Position numbers and translations under genes: made by a program
Origin: Ramazzottius varieornatus
Lineage: Eukaryota > Tardigrada > Eutardigrada > Parachela > Ramazzottiidae
Assembly (NCBI GenBank): GCA_001949185.1
Contig: BDGG01000011.1
Location: forward strand, 790,454 to 854,453
Reading direction: 5' to 3'
Length of the DNA stretch: 64,000 bases
The notes under the pieces: model-generated
Seen by the model: the letters and a program-made list of their open reading frames with translations, nothing else
Databases searched by the model: none
What the model was told of the DNA's origin: nothing
Shown: positions 12,101-22,200 of the stretch, in pieces
How positions within the stretch are numbered: position 1 is the first letter of the stretch
Layout: each line of letters begins with the position of its first letter

Positions 12101-12656
12101 CCGCCCAGGACAACGTCAGCATCACCTGCATAACGAGAAGTGGATAAAGCATTAAACGAAGCAACGCAAACGCGTTAAAATATGCCCACCGGTGCGAAAG
12201 GCTTCGACGACATCGTTGACGTCTTGGTTATAATGTGTCAGGAGAAGCGTCAGCTCTTGATTCGACTTGTTCCTGGCTTCTGTTGAGGCTTCGCGAATGG
12301 CGGCAAACATCTTCTTGGACACTGCAGCTCCTGTCGACCCAGCCATCACTGCGCCAGTGCGTGTGTTGTATTGAAAATCTGGAAGAAGAGAAGACGAGAA
12401 AATATTAGTGCATCAACAAAGATAAATTCGAATCTTAACGAACAATGCAAACTACGGTGAGCTTGGTTTGCCTATGCGAGAGCAAACAAGTTCAAAGCGG
12501 TATTAGAGGATTATTGGGATGCACCGAAGGGAAGCCATGGGAGAAGACGAGCCACGTCAACGAAAACACGGTTTCCAACGAGAGATTGCATTGCCATACA
12601 GAGTACAAAGTCCAATGAACGCCACACACGCAGGTCGACCTACACTTACCAGTCAT
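9118..12656 (-). CDS. SPATS2L-like: SPATS2/SPATS2L-like RNA-associated protein
   Basis: Eight exons on the minus strand: 12656-12650 (7 nt, ATG plus 4), 12378-12190, 12125-12076, 11760-11394, 11035-10743, 10667-10565, 10234-9527 and 9248-9118, giving 615 residues. The SPATS2 family is poorly understood; SPATS2L is linked to RNA and stress granules. Evidence: a UBA-like start with NKSNQELTLLLTHYNQDV and VEAFRTG, followed by VLGGWATTGTKKGKGKKNK, aligns with SPATS2 (SNNEIILVLQHF, then EWTVTGKKKNKKK). Exons 5-6 form a helical coiled segment (LNERYNWLRR, ILAERMNLAVLLSDQ, VSDYKFD) like the family's central coil. Exon 7 is strongly Asn/Gln/Ser-rich (prion-like composition) and exon 8 is an RGG box. 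The short first coding exon is inferred from splice signals and phase. Four introns carry hairpins. Confidence 0.8.
9298..9484. repeat. Fold-back hairpin repeat, two units, SPATS2-like intron 7
   Basis: Four cores alternate in orientation (GTGGCGCAC, GTGCGCCAC, GTGGCGCAC, GTGCGCCAC), with CGAACAGACTCGACAAGG at the left edge. Confidence 0.9.
10291..10470. repeat. Fold-back hairpin repeat, two units, SPATS2-like intron 6
   Basis: CGGCAACCAGACTCGACCAG at the left, decayed left cores, and intact GCGCCACTTGG right cores. Confidence 0.75.
11110..11362. repeat. Fold-back hairpin repeat, three units, SPATS2-like intron 4
   Basis: One of the larger arrays: three inverted core pairs in about 250 bp, framed by TCGGCAAACACTCGACC and TCTTGTCGAGTTTGTGTGCC. 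Confidence 0.9.
11851..12031. repeat. Fold-back hairpin repeat, two units, SPATS2-like intron 3
   Basis: GTGGCGCGCAC/GTGCGCCAC and GTGGCGCAC/ATGCGCCAC pairs, with GAGGTCGGCAAATAAA at the left edge. Confidence 0.85.
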
Positions 12657-13064
12657 TCTCCGGCTCGAAGACTCCTTCACCCACCAGAAAGGCAACGAAC
12701 GAATGGTAGAGATGTTATTTCGAACGAAAACAGGACTAATCTTGAGAAAGGGAAGAAAAACTTGGCCAAGGAAAAACTTTTGAATAGAAACTGGAAAGAA
12801 TGGACTGATGAGCTGCTGTCCTCTGCGTTGCTAGAGAGTGGGACACCCGTTCAAGCGGTTGACTGATTGCGCATTGGGAATGTCGAGGCGGAGCGAATAT
12901 TCTCATACGTCATTGACCATACAACCAGTACAGAAGAAAATTATAGCGCCATTAGCTGCGCCAATACGGCCCAATGGAATTAGAGTACTGCATCGTAAAA
13001 AGTCAGATCACAACTTGATTCCCCACCCTTGGCGTATCTGTAGGTGGGTATTTTCTCCAGTCGA

Positions 13065-13232
13065 CAGTGTGCCAAAAAATTAACCGTCGAAAATGGGCGT
13101 TGGAAGGAACTAGATGGAAATAGCCAATGAAAATTGCGCATGCGGCGAGTCAAACCGTTATTGGTCATAGGATAATTAAATCCCCGTTCAGTTGGCACAC
13201 CCATTATCGACGGTTAACTTTTTGGTACACTG
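13065..13232. mobile_element. Short TIR element, CAGTGT family (MITE-like)
   Basis: About 168 bp with terminal inverted repeats: CAGTGTGCCAAAAAATTAAC on the left, and on the right the reverse complement of CAGTGTACCAAAAAGTTAAC, continuing into CGTCGA.AATGGG on both sides. The right flank is TA; the left is GA, perhaps a mutated TA. This suggests a non-autonomous Tc1/mariner-type element. No transposase is present. Confidence 0.7.
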
Positions 13233-13402
13233 TACCACGAGTGCTGATACAGCCCGGATTTTGGCACGCCGTTGTTTTCAGCACGTAAAGTACTGCAGCT
13301 CTACGGTAAAAGAATGTCCTCGACGTCAGACCGATGGAATTCCACACTCATCTCCGCGATACTTGTATCACGTGACTCCACAATGGAAATACCATTGCCA
13401 CG

Positions 13403-13600
13403 CAGAACTCAACAAGATTATCTTCCCAAGTAGCGCATGGTCCACTGTTGTTATCTGGAAACGTGCGCCACTGGAAAAATGACATTGCCGAGCTACCCAT
13501 GTGCCGCACGGTTCCAGCCAACCACACTGAAAGCGTACGGCCGTACGCCAGCGGCCACTTAAGCTACAAGATTATCTTGTCGTGTTGCTTTGCCGAACAC
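13403..13600. repeat. Fold-back hairpin repeat, two units, intergenic
   Basis: ACTCAACAAGATTATCTTCC at the left and GATTATCTTGTCGTGTTGC at the right enclose decayed core pairs. Confidence 0.75.
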
Positions 13601-13711
13601 CCGATTTCTGCTGGAAAATTCACCTAAGAAGTTAGCCTATAACTCAGGTCCTCGCAGTTGCAGGTCTGCTTCCTGAGCGACGGTGTAACAGCTGATGGGG
13701 AGCCTCATTGA

Positions 13712-13915
13712 ATCCCGCGGTGACATCCGGGGCGTATCACATCTCCGGTCACTCAAGTACCGTGCTACATATCCCGCGATCGACAAATCCCGGGACTTAT
13801 ACAAAATGCCCGGGAGCATAAAATCCCGGGTAGCACGGGATTTACTACAGCCGAGATTTTATCCCGGCTATAATGGATTTCGCGGGATTCCGCAATCCCG
13901 GGATTTTGACCCGGT
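13712..13915. repeat. Cluster of ATCCCGGG-type short palindromes
   Basis: About ten occurrences of ATCCCG, ATCCCGGG or their complements within 200 bp, often paired as small hairpins (for example AAATCCCGGG facing CACGGGATTT). No coding frame is convincing. Origin unknown. Confidence 0.6.
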
Positions 13916-14334
13916 ATAATACCATACTCGCACACATAGTTACAGTTTGGTCGGAGGCAAATTTGCGCGATCTGGTCAAGAGTCAATCATTACGGAAGAC
14001 GCTCCGTCTCCCGTTTTCACCATGGCCGTCAGGATGAACAAGAACCAAGAGCTTTTCCAGAGCAAAAAGAGAACGTGACGGAACATGGACTGGTTCAGTA
14101 CAGCAACAGAAGTAGCGATTACAAAGATTTGTAAAAGGGAGAATGAGCCTACAAACGCCTTACCAGCTGGCAAAAGAGCACCAAGCAAACTCACTTGCTG
14201 GTCACAGTCTAAATAAATTTAGGTGAGAGATGAAAGAAAAAGAGGCCGCGCCTGGCCTGTTCATTGGCTACAAAAGAGTAAGTTAACAAAAAGTAAGAAG
14301 AAAACGTGGGATAGTGAAGGGTGGAGTGGGGCAG

Positions 14335-16625
14335 CTAAACATTGGGAGGACTTCCGCCAGGTGACATGCTGATGGGCGAACCGGCATCACCCAGTGCATG
14401 CGCTGTCGACAAAACCCCAACTTGGCCGCTCCTCAGTCCGCTGGCTTGGTCTTTTACTATCGCATCTATAAAGAACAATATAGATCAAAACCAGGAGCTA
14501 AATTCGGGAGCTCGACAAACAACCTCGGCAACAAGGTTTTCGCAAGTGGCGCACTCCTCCGGTGTTATTGGGAGGTAGCGTGTGCCACTTGGAAAACCAC
14601 CTTGTCGAGCCTGTGTGCCGAGGTCCTAAATAAAAAACCTGGCGGGAAAGAGAGTAACGTAATTTATGTAAATGATCGTACAAAAGTAAGCGTGATCCAT
14701 GGCTTCTCTGGCCGTCAGCCTTTCCAGATGATCATAGCGCAGTAGTTTGTCCAGAAAGTCCAGAGCTTCGGGACTGACCAAGTGTTGGTTCTCACTGTGA
14801 ACAAACCGTTCCCATCGTTTTTTGGAATGCCTGAAAGCAAACACCGCATGAAACGAGACAATGGCCGTACCGTACAACTGATACAAGACACAAGCAGTTA
14901 CGGACCTTCCGAGTATATCGTTGAAGCGTGGATCGAGGTCAATCTGGTACTTTTCCAGATATTCAAAGAGCTCGTCGGTGCCCAACACTTTGGCGATCCG
15001 CACCAGCTGGTCGTAGTTGTCGTGCCCATGGAAGAACGGCTCTTTGCGAAAGATCATGCTGGCCATCATGCAGCCCAGCGACCACATGTCCAGTGAATAG
15101 TCGTACATCTGGTAGTCCACCAGCAGCTCCGGACCCTTAAAGTATCGCGACGCCACCCGTACGTTGTACTCCTGTCCCGTGTGGTAAAACTCAGCCAAAC
15201 CCCAATCGATCAACCGCAGCTGCCAACACAAAACGCCCGTCACCACCAGAAGAATCTGCAGCTCGGCAAACCAACTCGACCACTCCGCTTTTCCAAGTGG
15301 CGCACACAACCAGCCAATCATACGGACAACGCGCGCCTCTTTGGGAAAACGATCTTGTCGAGTTTCCCAAGTGGCGCACGCTTCTAGCAATACAAAGACA
15401 TGCACACTTGGGAAAATAACTTGACAAGATCGTCCATTCAAATGGCACACGGTTCCGGTGTTTTTAGCTCAGACTGTGCGCCACTTAGGGAAAACATTTT
15501 GCAGAGTTTGCATGGCGAACTCCCATTTGGTAACCGAAGCAAACCAGCCGGCTCTGATCCCCGCACTGAGCGGTACGGATAAGAAATGTCCTATACCTTT
15601 CGCGTTTCATGGTCGATCATGACGTTATGGGGCTTGACGTCGCGGTGCATGATACCCATGCTGTGACAGAAGTCCAAGGCCTGCAAGAAAGCACTTCTCA
15701 GGATTGTGCATGGTCTTTCATACCTCACCGACAAAGGAAGAGGACTATACCTTCAGAAGCTCGAAGAGGTAAAATCTGATGTCGTAATCCGTCAAGGTCT
15801 GATATAATTGCTACGACAAAAGCGTCACTCAAGCATAAAATAAGGACAATATTATGCGCAATGGCCGATTATACCTTGAAGTCCGTATTGTTAACGTGCT
15901 CAAAAACCAGCGCCGGCGTTCGCGACTACGAAGAAGAAAGCAAAAACTGATTAGGAAGTATGAACTGCAACATGCGATGCAGCGTCGGCAGAATGAAAGG
16001 CTTACCACGGGATCTTTGACGACGGCAAGCAAATTGATAATATTTGTTCCTCCGCGTAAATTTTCCAGTATTTTAATTTCACGCTTAATCTTCTTCTTCT
16101 TTACCGGCTTGAGAATCTTGACGACGCACTTTTCATTGTTGGTTATATTGACAGCCTCAAAGACTTCGCTGTATTTGCCCCGGCCAAGTTTACGCACCAA
16201 CTGAAAATCATCCTGATCCCTACAAACACGGCAAACTTTGCTCCCTGTACACTACCTCTTAGCGACGATGTTACATCTGATAAAAATGTGTACTGGGAGC
16301 TTAGCGAAAGAGCTAGACAAGACTATTCATCACGTGGCGCATCCTGCCAGCTTACAACGGTGTAAATGTGCGCCACGCCGGGAAATCCCCGTCGAGTTTC
16401 CCAAGTGGCACACAGGGCCAACGAACATCACTGCTATAGTGCGCCACACAACAAAACAATCCTGCCGAGTTTGTTTCGCTGAACTGTCTTAAAAGCTTAC
16501 CCCCATTGTATGATATGGGCCTCATAGTCCCAATATTCTCGTGGCCGTAAAGTGTTTATGTCAGCATAGGCACGAGCTCTGCTGGGCATTTGCAGTCTGG
16601 CTTTGGCTGCTTGACTGGAATTCAT
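14335..16625 (-). CDS. CSNK2A: Casein kinase 2 catalytic subunit alpha
   Basis: Eight exons on the minus strand: 16625-16501, 16219-16006, 15925-15875, 15810-15751, 15680-15597, 15219-14906, 14830-14682 and 14465-14335, giving 375 residues with all phases consistent. CK2 is a constitutively active Ser/Thr kinase with acidic-site specificity. Landmarks: [11 protein letters not shown] near the start, glycine loop GRGKYSEVF, catalytic lysine in CVVKILK, basic cluster [10 protein letters not shown], catalytic loop [11 protein letters not shown] in place of DFG (a CK2 signature), and [20 protein letters not shown]. The C-terminal tail ends [14 protein letters not shown], shorter than in vertebrates. 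Start ATG 16625; the sequence between it and [13 protein letters not shown] is a little longer than in human. Introns 1, 5 and 7 hold hairpins. Confidence 0.97.
14507..14624. repeat. Fold-back hairpin repeat, CK2 intron 7
   Basis: GGGAGCTCGACAAACAAC on the left; ACCTTGTCGAGCCTGTGTGC on the right; one core pair. Confidence 0.85.
15257..15526. repeat. Fold-back hairpin repeat, three units, CK2 intron 5
   Basis: GCTCGGCAAACCAACTCGACC opens an array of three core pairs with several decayed cores. Confidence 0.85.
16299..16484. repeat. Fold-back hairpin repeat, two units, CK2 intron 1
   Basis: Two core pairs (GTGGCGCAT/GTGCGCCAC and GTGGCACAC/GTGCGCCAC) with GAGCTAGACAAGACT on the left. Confidence 0.8.
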
Positions 16626-17535
16626 AGCGACGATTCCCTCACCTTCCACCACCCGCGCAGGATATCAGGATATCTCCTAGTCAACTGCAATCAGTAGTTC
16701 ATGTATATCGTCAACCAAAAATCAGGGCATCAGGCAGTAGACCATTTCGCACGGGCACTAGTACAACTGTAAAAAATCAATGATGGCCGACTTAACGAGA
16801 ACGTCAGCGCAGTGGCCAGATGGACGGATGCTGCGTCTCACTCACGGTAGTTGCTCAGAAACTTCCAGATAAAGCACGCATCCACAGCAAGCCTTCTCCG
16901 CTGTGACTCCTTTCAGCTTCCTTTCGTCCAGATTTCGTCCAAGGAGCGAACTCTGGCGGCAAAAGATAAGCAAAGGATCGCAGGATGGTCACTGGAGTGC
17001 AGTGGGAGAAAATTCAAAAAACGTATGAATGAATCAAAGTGCCATCAATCAATCGACCACAGACTTTCAACTCCATGTAACCCGACTTCGCGCGAAGATC
17101 AAAACTGCAATATCTATCTCACCTGTAGCCTCCTCTAGTTCTGCCAAGCGTCCGACGTTCTCTAATTTCTCGTAAAACAAAGTTGTGATCCCTCAAGACT
17201 CAAAACACATGATGATCCATTGGAAGTTCGGGTAATCGGGTTCGGGTTTCTTGCGAACTGCGTCTTCCAAATGGAAACCTCGAATTTAAAATTCCAGCCC
17301 AGTTTCCGTTTCGTAAACTGGCATATGAGACGTACGTACAATAACGAGCATGTATAACTATAGCATAGTCACCATGTGATGTCATGGAAGCCTGACGTCA
17401 CACAATGGATGAGATGACAAAATTCTACCTAAAACAGATCTTTTGAATCTTTCCTAGTGTTTTCTTCCCTGCCTCCTGGGCTGCCATTTCCCGAGCTTTT
17501 CGTTCTCTTCGAACCTGATCTTGTACAGGGAAGAC
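16626..17535. other. Divergent intergenic region CK2 alpha / PSMB5
   Basis: About 0.9 kb between two start codons; holds both promoters. It contains no hairpin repeat but has a TGACGTCA palindrome at 17393-17400. No additional gene is supported. Confidence 0.55.
17393..17400. promoter_or_regulatory. CRE/ATF-type palindrome upstream of PSMB5
   Basis: Perfect TGACGTCA, 136 bp before the PSMB5 start codon. In animals this octamer binds CREB/ATF-type bZIP factors. Function here is inferred only from sequence and position. Confidence 0.35.
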
Positions 17536-18785
17536 ATGGCGCTGTCAAAGGTATGCGGACTTGACGAATCGTGGGAATCGTACAACTTTGAAGCTCCAGC
17601 TCCCGAAGTGTCGGGCATGAAGCTGAACCAACCTCGTCTTTCTCTGGATGAATTTGCCGTCGGACTATCTATGCCATCTGTGGATGTAAGAACGTCAGAG
17701 CGTGTGCCTCTGGTTCTCGGGCAAAGTGTGTATGGTGTTTTCTTATAGGTGAACCAGAAAGTGGTGCAAGCCTTGCTGGAAGACGAGAGCGATGTCCAGG
17801 TGGAGCATCAGAAGGTTGCCAATCCGCGCGCTCTTTTCCTTCACGGTACCACTACTCTTAGCTTCAAGTTTCAAGGCGGTGTGATGGTCGCTGTGGACTC
17901 TCGTGCTTCTTCTGGACAGCAGATCAGTAAGTCTCCCCGACGTAGTGGGAATTTCAGCCGAGAATTTTGAATCGTTTCCAGCTTTCGAATAGTTGTCGCT
18001 TACGCCAATCAAAGCAATCAATTCGTTGTCCGTCGTTGTCATCCAGCTGGATACAGGTTTACAATTTGTCTTGTGTTACAGGTGTATGCTGGTGAATGAC
18101 TTCACTAACGAGTATTCCCTTTCTTTCCAGGCTCGCAGACGGTCAACAAAGTCATCCCGATATCCAAGTACCTCCTAGGAACAATGGCCGGCGGTGCTGC
18201 TGACTGTACCTACTGGATGCGTGTCCTGAACCGGCAGTGCCGCATGTTCGAACTGCGTAACCGAGAACGCATCACGGTCTCTGCAGCTTCCAAACTCTTG
18301 TCCAACATGCTGTATGGTTATAAGGGCTACGGCATCTCTATTGTAAGACTCTGCTTTCTCTTCGAGGTTTAACCTAGCCCCTTTGTGATGTTACAGTATG
18401 TCGTCTTAGGGCTCGATGATTGCGGGATACGACAAGCGTGGACCGGGTCTGTATGTCATCGACAACGACGGGCTGAGAGTGGCCGGAAACTGCTTCTCCA
18501 TTGGCTCGGGTTCCCCTTATGCCTTTGGTGTGCTGGATACGGAGTATCGTTATGACCTAACTGATAAGGAAGCCTACGAACTCGCTCGTCGAGCCATCTA
18601 TCACGCCACCATGCGCGACCCATACAGCGGTGGTAATGTCAGCGGTAAGTCCATCACTTTCCCTTCCGGTTCTATGTTCCTCATTTGTCTGCCTTTTTTC
18701 AGTGTATCACATTAAGGAGACTGGATGGGTCAAGATCGAGACGCAAGATGTTAGTGATTTGTTCTATAAAGATCGTGGCCTGTAA
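17536..18785 (+). CDS. PSMB5: 20S proteasome subunit beta type-5
   Basis: Five exons: 17536-17685, 17749-17926, 18131-18342, 18410-18644 and 18703-18785, giving 285 residues. This is the chymotrypsin-like subunit of the proteasome. A propeptide ends at LHG, and autocleavage would expose Thr1 of TTTLSFKF. Further landmarks are the catalytic VDSRASSG, the lysine-containing [58 protein letters not shown] and [16 protein letters not shown]. No fold-back repeat lies in any of its introns, which is unusual for this window. Confidence 0.96.
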
Positions 18786-19224
18786 AGTTCCATTGTAGAT
18801 CCTTCCAGCCTCAAACACTGTTCATTTATCTTGTTCTTGTACTGGAATATCACACATGAATCGACATGCCATCTGGAATGATGATAGAAACGATAACTTA
18901 TTCCTCGTAAAGCGAACTCGTACTCGATATGTGGGAGCTCCGAGCTGGCAAAACACACTCGATAAGATCGGTTGTGCCAAGTCGCGCACTCTCCCAGTCA
19001 GTAACACCGTACCCGTGCGCCACTTAGAAAAGCGATTGGAGAAAGCGCCACTTGAAGAAGGGATCTCGCCGAGTGTGTTTACGGAGCTCTCATGTGCGGT
19101 CAAAGTTGAATTATGTCCCTGGTATTGTCGTAAAACCGTGCGCCGTAAGGTTACAAGGGCAATTGCCCTTTTAGGAAGAACGGGAAAATGAGTCTTTTTT
19201 GAGGTGATATGCATTCTGAATGGT
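18786..19224. other. Convergent region PSMB5 / SLC3A2-like
   Basis: Contains the 3' ends of both genes and a hairpin array (18933-19090). Confidence 0.55.
18933..19090. repeat. Fold-back hairpin repeat, intergenic
   Basis: Framed by GGGAGCTCCGAGCTGGCAAA and GAGTGTGTTTACGGAGCTC; cores partly decayed. Confidence 0.75.
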
Positions 19225-22200
19225 TCACAAGTTATGAACATTGTAAAACTGGATGACCACAGCTTCCGAAGGCCGCAGAGTCAAGGTTGTGCGTAGGTCG
19301 ACCGTTTGGTTGAGATTAGCTTGCTTGTGGCGTCGGTGCAAGTTGACGCTCTGCACAATCATCCTTCCCCAGCCATGCAATGCCGCCGAGGACAAGCTGT
19401 ATTCCCTGTTACTTTCTGTTCCCTCCAGCTGACCTCGGGGCTTGCGCAGGTCGAGGACCACCAAGAAGCCAGTGCCCTCGGTTCTGCTCTGGCGCACAAA
19501 GGCGTAGACGCTCTCACCGACCATCACTTGGCGGAAGGTGCCACTGTGGAGAGCCGACTCGTGCTTCTTGAGCTCGACAAGTTTCTGGAAGACTTTGAGA
19601 GTCGAGTGGCCTGCTCGTAGCTGCTGTTGGACGTTGTTCAAACGGTAACGATCGTTGATGGGCAGCCAGGGTCCGTGGGACGCGTTGGTGAAGCCGGCGT
19701 TGAGCTGGTTGCTCCATAACATCGGACTAACCTGTGGCCCGTGGGACAGGAAACGAGCATCGCTGGCAGACAGGTGGGTGCCGTGAGGCCCATCCAGCAT
19801 GCCCAGCTCGTCACCGTGATACGCCACCGCCGTACCTACAAGAACAAACTCTTACGTTTGGAAGCTACCAAACAAAAACGACCACATCGTTTTCTTCACT
19901 GGCGCACTCTTTCAGCCAAAAATACTGAGCGTGAGAGAAACTTGGCACGATTAGCTTTCCAAGTAGCGCACGCTACCGGTTAAAAACTTTGAAATTATGC
20001 GTCACTTACTGAAACAACTCGTCAAGATAGTTTTTCTCAGTGGCACACGATTCCAACAAAATTAATGGCGCTGAAAATGTACGTCACTCGAAAAAAAACA
20101 ACGATTTTATCAAGTTTTTATGCCTGGCGCTAGTCGGTTCTTCAGCCTCTAAGAGTGTAACTATCGAGAGACCGCTGCGCACCTGGTAGGAGGAGGTGAA
20201 GCATGTTGAGAGCGTCGACCAATTCCAGACTGCCAACACGCGAAGCCATTCGATGTGCATCGAAATTACCAACCTGCAAGTTACACACCGTGCTCAGTTG
20301 GCTCTTCAGAGAGGCTGATCGAAATATTACCTACCGCCCAGTTGGGTGAAGGGTTAGCGCTGCCGTCGGCGTTGTGGAGACTTTGTTGGACAAAGCGGGC
20401 AACTTCCAACCCTGGATTGGGCGTTGTGGAGTTCCACTGCATCAGGCGCCTGTTCAGCAGCAGGTCCACAGCAATCAAGCCGCTCAGAGCTTCCAAACCG
20501 TCACCGTCCACCATCAAGACCCTGTCAACGAGTAACTCTGCTGAAACCATTCTTTTCTTCCGGATTCACCATCACCGTTGGGCCACTTACTTGCGGTTGC
20601 CGCTGCGAGCGTCATCAAGGACTCTCCGCCAACGGTAGAGCAGAGAGACGATGGGAGTAGGAATGCTAGTCAGAGCAGCATCCATCGAAGCGTTAACCAA
20701 GGGGGAACCAGTAGGGGAGACGATGTTCTCCACGTTGAGCAGGCGAAAGCCGTCAATGCCCTGATGTAGCCAGAAGCGTAGAACATTATCCATGGCTTGA
20801 CGGAGGCTTTCGCTCTCATAGTTCAAATCGGCCTGTTCGCCGGACAGGTACGATGAAAAGTACTGCTGACGCGAAGGCATCCAGCCCCACACCGTTCTTC
20901 CACCAAACTTTGTTTTCTGGAAAGCGAAAAAGAAGTGTCCTCTACATCTTGCAGCGCTTCGCACTAAGGACATTCGTCCGCGAGAGACCAGATACAAATG
21001 TACATTTGGGAGCCCGGCGAGATAACGTCGAAAAGATTCTTGTTCCAAGTGGCGCACGGTCTCAATATGTCGACTGAGACCGTGCGCCACTTGGAACAAG
21101 AATCTTTTCGACGTTATCTCGCCGGGCTCGCAAATGTACATTTGTATCAGGTCTCGCGCGGANNNNNNNNNNNNNNNNNNNNNNNNNNNNNNNNNNNNNN
21201 NNNNNNNNNNNNNNNNNNNNNNNNNNNNNNNNNNNNNNNNNNNNNNNNNNNNNNNNNNNNNNNNNNNNNNNNNNNNNNNNNNNNNNNNNNNNNNNNNNNN
21301 NNNNNNNNNNNNNNNNNNNNNNNNNNNNNNNNNNNNNNNNNNNNNNNNNNNNNNNNNNNNNNNNNNNNNNNNNNNNNNNNNNNNNNNNNNNNNNNNNNNN
21401 NNNNNNNNNNNNNNNNNNNNNNNNNNNNNNNNNNNNNNNNNNNNNNNNNNNNNNNNNNNNNNNGCGCCACTCAGAAAACCCGACCGGTGGTTTTCACAAG
21501 TGGCGCACGGTCTCAGTATTGTTGGCTGAAAGATTGCGCCACTTGGAGAAACGAGCTTGTTGAATTCGTTTGCCGAGCTCCCCGTCTAAGTTGAGAGGAC
21601 GAAAGTATTGGGTTACCTGCAGGCTGGGCGGTGTGGAAAAGTCTCTTCCCGCTTGAGTAACAGCTGCGTCCCAGTAGCCGCTATGCCACACGTAAAAGTC
21701 CCTGAACGATGTGCCCATTTCCGGTGGAGTGGCCACTGTCGATAATTGACTACTGAGAAACCATGGATGCTGTTGACTGGTACTTGATACCGGTATGTCC
21801 ATAACCAGGCTCATATCTGTAACAGTCCGGAATACGATGCTTTTATTTGTACAAGAGAAAAGGTAGGGAGTGGTCGGACTGTGCACAAACCCGACGATCG
21901 TTGGCTTACTTCGTCCGTGCATTTGGTCTAGCAGGTCCTTGAAGTCTGTTAGAGTTCCCACCGCGGGATCGATGTTGTAAAAGTTGGCGACCGCAAAGTT
22001 ATTGCCGTTGGGGCCTTGTAGGATGGAATTAAGGACGATGACTTGAAGACCCAGTGTTTCCTTGATGTAATCCAGCCGACTTATCAATCCTGTGACAACA
22101 AGAGAAGTTTCAAGTCAACAGCAAAACTTAAAACTAACAAGCTTTGAAATCAGATTCAAAACTCGTGTAGAAATATCGAGCTCTCATTTAACAGGAAAAG

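Larger units (their letters stand above)
12657..14334. other. Intergenic region SPATS2-like / CK2 alpha
   Basis: About 1.7 kb with no supported gene. It holds a TIR element (13065-13232), a hairpin array (13403-13600) and a cluster of CCCGGG-type short palindromes (13712-13915). Confidence 0.6.

Noticed and set aside
13703-13919. 74-residue open frame through the CCCGGG cluster
   Set aside because: It reflects the repeated motif; no start context, splice signal or family similarity supports coding.
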